Shown piece by piece: positions 10,114-16,457 of a stretch of DNA of 64,000 nucleotides; the stretch's first letter is position 1, and each line of letters opens with the position of its first letter. The DNA comes from Rheinheimera texasensis DSM 17496. Its GTDB lineage: Bacteria; Pseudomonadota; Gammaproteobacteria; Enterobacterales; Alteromonadaceae. A model generated the notes under the pieces. The model was given only the letters and a program-made list of their open reading frames with translations, ran no database searches and was not told the origin of the DNA. The DNA is taken from the NCBI RefSeq assembly GCF_000711985.1, contig NZ_KL544007.1:124001-188000 (forward strand), in the 5' to 3' direction. The translations under genes and the position numbers were made by a program.

Positions 10114-10409
10114 GCTTCGGCAGGGGCGACCGCATCAGCTTTTTTATTATCCGGGCTGTCGAGGAAAGCGCGGGCTTTGGCCACGGCGTCTTTGACCCGG
10201 GTCACCATCTCAAAACGTTCGGTTTGTGGCAGGTAAAACGCCATATCTACTTCATAACGAATATATTTACACGGCAACTGATTGAGCACAATGCAGCACA
10301 AATCAGCCAGATATTCATTGTCGTGTTCGTCGTCGAGGCCGAGCTCGGTTAAATGGTCCAGCATCAGTTTTTCGTAATAGTTATGGATATCATCATGTAA
10401 TTTCATCAA
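10110..10409 (-). CDS. ComFB-like late competence domain protein
   Basis: A 99-aa protein resembling the ComFB family (PF10719 by recall): a helical N-terminus DDIHNYYEKLMLDHL, then DLCCIVLNQLPCKYIRYEVDM. The family norm is C-x-x-D-I-x-A-L-A-L-N-x-L-P-P-x-Y, which fits with substitutions. In other families this domain has been linked to c-di-GMP signalling and natural competence; its function here is not known. It is the first gene of a two-gene unit with ybaM, with a leftward promoter presumably in 10410-10593, divergent from the tryptophan dioxygenase gene. Confidence 0.65.
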   Translation of the reverse strand: MMKLHDDIHNYYEKLMLDHLTELGLDDEHDNEYLADLCCIVLNQLPCKYIRYEVDMAFYLPQTERFEMVTRVKDAVAKARAFLDSPDNKKADAVAPAEA

Positions 10410-10593
10410 CTACTCCCGTGTGTTGAGTAAATGCTGCAAAGAGGCAAAGGGTATGCAGCCAGCATAACCATTAGTTGGCAAAAACGCCACCGGACTGACC
10501 AGCGCCGCGGTACCGCTGCTACCAGCTGACAGCCGGCGATGTGCACGTTAGACTAGCCCGTCTTCCTCAGGGCCCCGGGCCGGAATTATAACA

Positions 10594-11694
10594 ATGCAAA
10601 AAAATACCACTCCCTGCTATTACGGCGATTATCTGCAACTGGACAAAATTCTGGCGGCGCAGGCGCCGGAAAGCGCGCGTTATGGCAACGAAGCGCACGA
10701 TGAAACCTTGTTTATTGTGGTGCATCAGGTCTATGAACTCTGGTTCAAACAAATCCTACATGAATTAAAAGCGGTACTGATGGTGTTTGCTGAGCCCGTC
10801 GTCCACGACCAGCAGCTGACCGGTGTGGTGCATAAACTCAAGCGGGTGATCACGATTCAGCAGTTGCTGAACCAGCAGATTGGCGTGATGGAAACGATGA
10901 CGCCGCAGGACTTTATGTCGTTTCGCGATTATCTGGTACCGGCGTCCGGTTTTCAGTCGGTGCAGTTTAAAATGCTGGAAATTGGCCTTGGCCTTAAAAG
11001 CGAATTCCGCATCGATTTTGATAAAAACTCATTTTATAACCGCCTCAATGACAAAGACCGCGAGTTCCTGCAGAGCTTTGAAACCCTGCCATCGTTATTT
11101 GAACGGGTGCAGGCCTGGCTGGAGCGGATGCCATTTTTGGAATTCGGCGATTTCAGTTTCTGGCAGATGTATCAGCAGGTGACGGCGCAAATGCTGGATG
11201 AAGATCAGCAGACGGTGTTATCCATCGAAGCGCTGGCCGCCCCCGAACGGCAATTACAGCTTGATGAAATCGAACGCACCCGCGCTAAATTCAGCGCCTT
11301 ATTAGACGGTGAGAAGTATGCCGAGTTACAGCAGCAGGGTAGTTTCCGCTTAAGCCAGCGCGCGATGCTCGGTGCTTTGTTTATCAGCCTGTATCAGGAA
11401 GAGCCGGTGTTTAACCTGCCATTCCAGGTGCTAACCTGCCTGACTGAAATTGATGAGAATCTGACGATCTGGCGTTACAAACACGCGATGATGGTGCAGC
11501 GCATGCTTGGAACCAAAATTGGCACCGGCGGCTCCAGCGGCCACGATTATTTAAAACGCACTACGGAAAAAAACCGCATTTTCACTGACTTGTTCCATAT
11601 GGCCACCTTTTTGGTGCCAAAAGCCAGTTTGCCGGTGTTACCAGCGCCGGTGCGCCGCCAGCTGGGTTTTTACTTCTCCGGTGATCACAACTAA
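10594..11694 (+). CDS. Tryptophan 2,3-dioxygenase family protein
   Basis: Heme dioxygenase that opens the indole ring of L-tryptophan to N-formylkynurenine. The substrate-binding histidine stretch FIVVHQVYELWFKQ, the axial-heme histidine region WRYKHAMMVQRMLG and the substrate loop GTGGSSGHDYL are all present. At 366 aa it is longer than the typical bacterial enzyme (about 280-300 aa); the extra length lies mainly in the middle. No kynureninase or formamidase gene is nearby, so the pathway context is missing. It is monocistronic, and its stop codon overlaps that of the convergent HDAC gene (CTAA). Confidence 0.9.
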   Translation: MQKNTTPCYYGDYLQLDKILAAQAPESARYGNEAHDETLFIVVHQVYELWFKQILHELKAVLMVFAEPVVHDQQLTGVVHKLKRVITIQQLLNQQIGVMETMTPQDFMSFRDYLVPASGFQSVQFKMLEIGLGLKSEFRIDFDKNSFYNRLNDKDREFLQSFETLPSLFERVQAWLERMPFLEFGDFSFWQMYQQVTAQMLDEDQQTVLSIEALAAPERQLQLDEIERTRAKFSALLDGEKYAELQQQGSFRLSQRAMLGALFISLYQEEPVFNLPFQVLTCLTEIDENLTIWRYKHAMMVQRMLGTKIGTGGSSGHDYLKRTTEKNRIFTDLFHMATFLVPKASLPVLPAPVRRQLGFYFSGDHN

Positions 11695-12620
11695 CCAGAC
11701 CAGTTCAGTGCCTGCGCCGGCGAATAAACCGCGCAGGCCGCCTGAAACAGTTGGCTGTGCACTTGTATCAGTTTGCTGATGTCGCGTTGATAACCGCCGC
11801 CAATCACTGCCGCGACCGGAGTATGCAGGTCGTGGCAGCGTTTTAAGACAAAAAAGTCACGCTGATACACGCCATCGGTGCTGATTTGCAGCAGGCCTAA
11901 ATCGTCATCCTGATGAATATCCACGCCGGCGTCATATAGTACTAAGTCGGGCTGATGCAGCCGCAGCAGATAGTCGAAACTGCTGTACAGCGAATCGAGG
12001 TAAGCGCTGTCCTGGCATTGGGTTGGCAAGCCAATATCCCAGTCTGAATGCTGTTTGCGTGCCGGGAAATTTTTTTCGCCGTGCAGCGATGCGGTGACTA
12101 CCCGAGGTTCGTCAGCAAATAACAACGCCGTGCCATCGCCCTGATGCACATCGCAATCAAAGATCAGCACTTTATCGACGCCTTGCTGCAAGGCCACCGC
12201 TGCAGCCACGGCCAGGTCGTTAAACAGACAAAATCCGGCCCCCTCGCCGGCAAAGGCATGGTGATAGCCGCCGCTGAGATGCAGTGCTATGCCGTGCTGC
12301 AGTGCCAGCTGCATCGTGCGGATTGTACCGCCAACCGATTGCAGGCTGCGCTTGATGAGAAATTCTGACCAGGGAAAACCAATCCGCCGCATCGATTTAT
12401 CGTCGAGCGCGCCTTGGCACAAAGCTTTGATATATTCGGGTTGATGCACCAGCGCGAGCTGTGCAGTCGTTGCCGGTGCCGCATGGCAGTCGAACCAGTT
12501 GTCGGGGATGCCCGCCTGCAATAGATGCTGATACAAAGCGCGATATTTACCGATCGGATAACGATGCCGCTCCGGCAGAACTAAATCGCTGTAACAGTCG
12601 TGGTAAACCAGCGGCAGCAT
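11691..12620 (-). CDS. Histone deacetylase family hydrolase
   Basis: Zinc-dependent deacetylase of the class II/AcuC-like family, 309 aa. The fold landmarks are YHDCYSDLVLPERHRYP at the N-terminus, GGYHHAFAGEGAGFCLFND (catalytic His pair), DCDVHQGDG (zinc Asp and His) and YDAGVDIHQDDDLG (second zinc Asp). Bacterial members act on small acetylated molecules such as polyamines or on proteins; the substrate cannot be told. It is the last gene of the dinG-TSUP-priC operon: its ATG shares one base with the priC stop codon (TGATG). Confidence 0.88.
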   Translation of the reverse strand: MLPLVYHDCYSDLVLPERHRYPIGKYRALYQHLLQAGIPDNWFDCHAAPATTAQLALVHQPEYIKALCQGALDDKSMRRIGFPWSEFLIKRSLQSVGGTIRTMQLALQHGIALHLSGGYHHAFAGEGAGFCLFNDLAVAAAVALQQGVDKVLIFDCDVHQGDGTALLFADEPRVVTASLHGEKNFPARKQHSDWDIGLPTQCQDSAYLDSLYSSFDYLLRLHQPDLVLYDAGVDIHQDDDLGLLQISTDGVYQRDFFVLKRCHDLHTPVAAVIGGGYQRDISKLIQVHSQLFQAACAVYSPAQALNWSG

Positions 12621-13225
12621 CAGGATTTGCGACCCCGCTGTTCATACCATTGGATCTCGGCTTCCAGCGCACTAATCGCTTTGCGGCAGCGGCCCAGACG
12701 GGCATGCAAAGCGAGCTGGACCGCCGGCGGTTGTTGCTGCTGTGCTGACTCTTGCACCATGTCCTGCAAACGGCGTTCAAAACCGCGGTACTCGGCCAGC
12801 TGCTGATGCATGGCCTGCGCGGTGCCACCGAGCTGTGCCAGCAGCTGACCGGCCTGATGCCGGTTGCTGGTGTCGGCCGGCGTTTTGCTGCGTGAGGTAC
12901 GCCATTTTGGTGCTTGTTCTTTTTTTCGCACGTCCTGACTGGCAAAGGCTTGCATCAGCGCCTGCAGCTGCGCGGCCAGCTTTTCGCACAATAACTGTTG
13001 CGATTGCATGACCTGCGGCTTGCCCTGATAAGATTTAATGCGCTGGCACAGCTGCATACTTTCCTGGACATAATCAAGCAGATGGCGGGAGCGGGTCTGA
13101 AACAGTTGCGAAGAAAAACAATCGCGTTGTTGCCAGTCCGGCAGCTGTTGATCCAGCTTACCGGCGCGGGCGGCCAGTGTCAGCAGTTGCTGTTCAAGTT
13201 GTTGCAGCAGCTGCTCAGTCGCCAT
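12620..13225 (-). CDS. priC: Primosomal replication protein PriC
   Basis: Probable PriC, which recognises stalled forks with gapped leading strands and reloads DnaB. The 201-aa protein is Gln-rich and helical, with typical PriC stretches (LAARAGKLDQ, CFSSQLFQTRSRHLLDYVQES, EYRGFERRLQDMV). Start: the frame extends upstream to 13249, but two tandem ATGs sit on the TSUP stop codon; I chose 13225, which gives the same TGATG coupling as the next gene. E. coli priC is adjacent to ybaM, and both are in this neighbourhood. Confidence 0.78.
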   Translation of the reverse strand: MATEQLLQQLEQQLLTLAARAGKLDQQLPDWQQRDCFSSQLFQTRSRHLLDYVQESMQLCQRIKSYQGKPQVMQSQQLLCEKLAAQLQALMQAFASQDVRKKEQAPKWRTSRSKTPADTSNRHQAGQLLAQLGGTAQAMHQQLAEYRGFERRLQDMVQESAQQQQPPAVQLALHARLGRCRKAISALEAEIQWYEQRGRKS

Positions 13226-14004
13226 CATGCTGCACTCCATTGTTGCCACAATAAACGGCAGGCGATAGCCATGACCATCAGAATAAACAAGGGTTTGATT
13301 AATTTACTGCCAAAGCGAATTGCGGTATGGGCACCCAGATAAGAGCCAGCCATCAGACAGATGCCCATCGCAATGCCGAGTTGATAATGAATGTGGCCGA
13401 GCAGACCAAAAGTGACTAACGCCACGCCGTTGGAGATAAAATTCATCGTACGCGCCAAGCCGCTCGTCAGCAGCAGGTTAATTTTGTATAGCGCCATACT
13501 GGAAACCATCCAGAACGAGCCGGTGCCGGGTCCGGCGATGCCATCGTAAAAGCCCAGAACAAAACCCTGTGTTCGTTGCGTCCAGATGTGTTTTTGGCTT
13601 TGTACCGGCAATTGTTGCTGGTCATCCCGCGGTACTTTGGCAAATAAACTATAAATGGCCGCCAGTAAAATCAGTATCGGTAACACTTTTTCCAATGTCG
13701 TTTTACTGATTTGGTCAACGACCAGCACGCCAATACAGGCGCCAACTGCGGTTGCGAATAAGGCATGGCGCCAGAACATCGGGTCAAACAGTTTTTTCTT
13801 GTAATAAGTGTAAGAGGCCGTCACAGAGCCAAAAGTCGCGGCCAGTTTGTTAGTCCCAAGGACCAGATGGGGCGGCAGTCCCGCAGTGAGTAGTGCAGGG
13901 ACTGTAAGCAAACCTCCGCCACCGGCAATCGCATCGATAAAACCTGCGGCAAAAGCGACGGCACACAGCAGCGCCAGTGTGACCGGGTCGAGCAGAACTT
14001 CCAT
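13225..14004 (-). CDS. TSUP family (TauE/SafE) membrane transporter
   Basis: A 259-aa integral membrane protein of the sulfite exporter TauE/SafE (TSUP) family, YfcA-like. Duplicated hallmark loops are present: AGFIDAIAGGGGLLTVPALL near the N-terminus and LGFYDGIAGPGTGSFWM in the second half, within about eight hydrophobic segments. Family members move sulfite, sulfonates or other organic anions; the substrate is unknown. The ATG lies 2 bp after the dinG stop codon, and the stop overlaps priC. Confidence 0.88.
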   Translation of the reverse strand: MEVLLDPVTLALLCAVAFAAGFIDAIAGGGGLLTVPALLTAGLPPHLVLGTNKLAATFGSVTASYTYYKKKLFDPMFWRHALFATAVGACIGVLVVDQISKTTLEKVLPILILLAAIYSLFAKVPRDDQQQLPVQSQKHIWTQRTQGFVLGFYDGIAGPGTGSFWMVSSMALYKINLLLTSGLARTMNFISNGVALVTFGLLGHIHYQLGIAMGICLMAGSYLGAHTAIRFGSKLIKPLFILMVMAIACRLLWQQWSAA

Positions 14005-14006
14005 AG

Positions 14007-16037
14007 TTATTGATCTATTTGACGTTGAAAGGGCGGCAACGCATTGAGCATGGCGCTGCCATAAGATTTTGTCACCAGGCGGCGGTCCAGAATAATGATG
14101 CGGCCGTGGTCCTGTTCTTGTCGCAGAAGTCTACCACAGGCCTGCACCAGTTTGCGTGCGGTGGCCGGTACCGTCAGTGTCAAAAAAGCGTTGCCGCCAC
14201 GTTTGGTGATGGCTTCTGCCATCGCCTCTTCAAACGGCGAGGTTGGCACGGCAAAAGGCAGTTTGGTGATCACCAGGTTAGTCAGTAACTTGCCGGGTAA
14301 ATCCAAACCTTCGGAAAAACTCTGGGTACCAAACAAAATGCTGCCGTTGCCACCGTCGATTTTGCTTTTATGTAAATCCAGTAGTGCCTGACGACTGGCT
14401 TCACCCTGCACCAGCAAACTATGGCCTTGTTGCCGCAGTGCTGCGGCGACCTGTTCCATTTGCCAGTACGAGGCAAATAACACCAGATTACCTTCAGACG
14501 GCCGCAGAAAATCAGCCAAGCGCCGGCACAGTTCGTCGGTAAAAGCGTCGTCAGTCGGTTCTGTTTTTAGTTTCGGAATGTGAATAAGCCCGCGTTCCCG
14601 ATAGGCAAATGGCGAGGCCACTTCGAGCCGGCGTAAACCCGGGTGTTCGGTCAGACCTAAATCGCGGCTGATGTGGTCAAAACTGCCCAGCGTTTTTAAC
14701 GTCGCAGAACAGAGCAACACTGCATGCGCCTGACTGAATAATAGATCTTCCAGCTGAAAGCTCACTGACAACGGGCTGGCGTGACCGGAAATATGCGGGC
14801 CGTCGGCTTCCAGCCAGCGCGCCTGACTGACATGTTGCTGACTCTGCGACCAACAGGCCCAAAGCTCTGCCTGGTTGCTGAATTTCTGCTGCAGCTGACT
14901 CAGTTCCTGCTGCAGACCAGCTAGTTGTGTGGTGCTGAGTTTGCCGTCGTTGGCGCTTTCCAATAGCAGCTGAAACAGTTTATCAATACAGTTCAGGACT
15001 TTTTGACTGCTGTCGCGCAGCGGTTCGCTCTGGCGTTGTAACAGTTCCGGCAGTACCGCGTCGGCGAAACGCAAATGCCCTTCACCTTTACTCTGCTGGC
15101 GGAACAGCTCAGCAATTTGGCGTTGCACCGGCTGAAACTGGCTGAAAAATTCGTCGGTGGCGTCGGCCAGTCTTAATAATTCACTGATGGCGGCATGTTG
15201 CGATAAGGCCTTATTTAACAATTGTTTCAGCTTTTGCACTTTGTCCTGCCACAGGCTCGCCTCGCTGGTGAGCAAAGCGCGGGCAGAGAAATAATCCCGG
15301 CCGACATCGGCCAGATGGTGCGCTTCATCAATCACATAAATGCAGTCTTCCGGTGACGGCAACACACTGCTGCCGGCGTCTAAGTCGGCGAGCAACAGTG
15401 CATGATTGACGACCAGCACCTGACTGTCATCAATTTCCGCGCGGGCCAGATGAAAAGGGCAGTTCCGGTGGGCGGCGTGCTGACGCGGGCAATGATAGGC
15501 ATCCGCCTGGATCAGCTGCCAGCTTTGTTCTGGTAAGGCTTCTGACAGAGAATCGCGATCGCCGAGCCATTTGCGGCTCTTCCATTGTTCCTGCATGGCA
15601 GCAAACTGACTCACCTGAGCCTGCGCAAACAACTCCGGTTGCTGAATTTGCTGGGTCAGGCGTTGGATACAGGCATAGCGTTGGCGGCCTTTTACCAGAC
15701 TGAATTGAAAGTCGAGCCCGCTATGGGTCTGAAAAAACGGTAAGTCTTTGTTCACCAGCTGTTCCTGCAACGCCACTGTTGCTGTGGCTATCACCAGCGT
15801 CTTTTTCTGCGCCAGCGCGAGTGGGATAGCCGCCATCAGGTAAGCCAGCGATTTACCGGTCCCGGTGCCAGCTTCAACCAGGCCAATCCGGTCATAGCTG
15901 TGGTAGCTGCCGGCAACAATGTTTGCCATCTCTGCCACCAACTGATTTTGCCCGGGCCGCGGCTGATAGCCAGGCAGGTTTGTTTTCATTTGTTGGTGAA
16001 TAGCCCGGATTTGGGATTTTAGCGTGTCGCTCAGCAT
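14007..16037 (-). CDS. dinG: ATP-dependent DNA helicase DinG
   Basis: An XPD-like 5'-3' superfamily 2 helicase that resolves R-loops and G-quadruplexes and is usually SOS-linked. 676 aa. Walker A is EAGTGTGKS (55-63) and the DEAH box is VIDEAH (about 235-240). C-terminal motifs are SEGLDLPG and QACGRLLRQEQDHG, ending in the DinG-typical YGSAMLNALPPF. The iron-sulfur region has cysteines at 123, 183 and 193, but His187 occupies the place of the third of the usual four cysteines (E. coli C-x4-C-x5-C; here C-x3-H-x5-C). It heads a leftward operon with TSUP, priC and HDAC. I see no clear LexA box upstream. Confidence 0.93.
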   Translation of the reverse strand: MLSDTLKSQIRAIHQQMKTNLPGYQPRPGQNQLVAEMANIVAGSYHSYDRIGLVEAGTGTGKSLAYLMAAIPLALAQKKTLVIATATVALQEQLVNKDLPFFQTHSGLDFQFSLVKGRQRYACIQRLTQQIQQPELFAQAQVSQFAAMQEQWKSRKWLGDRDSLSEALPEQSWQLIQADAYHCPRQHAAHRNCPFHLARAEIDDSQVLVVNHALLLADLDAGSSVLPSPEDCIYVIDEAHHLADVGRDYFSARALLTSEASLWQDKVQKLKQLLNKALSQHAAISELLRLADATDEFFSQFQPVQRQIAELFRQQSKGEGHLRFADAVLPELLQRQSEPLRDSSQKVLNCIDKLFQLLLESANDGKLSTTQLAGLQQELSQLQQKFSNQAELWACWSQSQQHVSQARWLEADGPHISGHASPLSVSFQLEDLLFSQAHAVLLCSATLKTLGSFDHISRDLGLTEHPGLRRLEVASPFAYRERGLIHIPKLKTEPTDDAFTDELCRRLADFLRPSEGNLVLFASYWQMEQVAAALRQQGHSLLVQGEASRQALLDLHKSKIDGGNGSILFGTQSFSEGLDLPGKLLTNLVITKLPFAVPTSPFEEAMAEAITKRGGNAFLTLTVPATARKLVQACGRLLRQEQDHGRIIILDRRLVTKSYGSAMLNALPPFQRQIDQ

Positions 16038-16457
16038 CTGAAGATCTGTATGAAATTACAGTGCTGACAGTCTAATGCGTGAGCTTGCCCGGCTGCAAAC
16101 AATATCGTCGGAAAGGAAAGATCAGACCAGCTTTGGCTACGGAAATTTACTGACGTAAAAGTATTAAAAATGTAGAAAAAATGAAAATAGCCGGACTGGT
16201 TGCAGCAATTTAACTTGCTGATCTGAAATGAGTATTTTTTGTGGTCACGATAAGTCTGTCAGATGTTAACTGAAGTATAAAAACATCGGCCGACCATCGG
16301 GATGCGATGAAGTTCCCGGTAAAAGCATTGACCGGCAAAAAAAAATCCGATATTTATGCTGCCAGTATTGTGTTAAGTCCCGATACTTTTCGTTAATACG
16401 CCGGTATTAACTTTACAAATAGAATCACTTTCCTTAAGTGGTCCAGGGAGAAAATCG
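16038..16457 (+). other. Intergenic region and leader of TonB receptor 1
   Basis: A 420-bp region between divergent dinG and TonB receptor 1 without a supportable gene. It contains AAGTTCCCGG (16310-16319), the promoter below, and a leader of about 100 nt that ends in TAAGTGGTCCAGGGAGA (16435-16451). All three sequence elements recur upstream of TonB receptor 2. The AT-rich part (16140-16260) shows no recognisable signal, including no clear Fur box. Confidence 0.7.
16328..16356 (+). promoter_or_regulatory. Probable promoter of TonB receptor 1
   Basis: -35 TTGACC (16328-16333), 17-bp A-rich spacer, -10 TATTTA (16351-16356), which is a weak -10 match. The block AAAAGC-(n1-2)-TTGACC-(n2-4)-GCAAAAAAA is shared with the receptor 2 promoter. 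It predicts a leader of about 95 nt. Confidence 0.5.

Noticed and set aside
16038-16100. LexA box upstream of dinG
   Set aside because: No CTG-N10-CAG sequence with a proper AT-rich core was evident near the dinG start codon.
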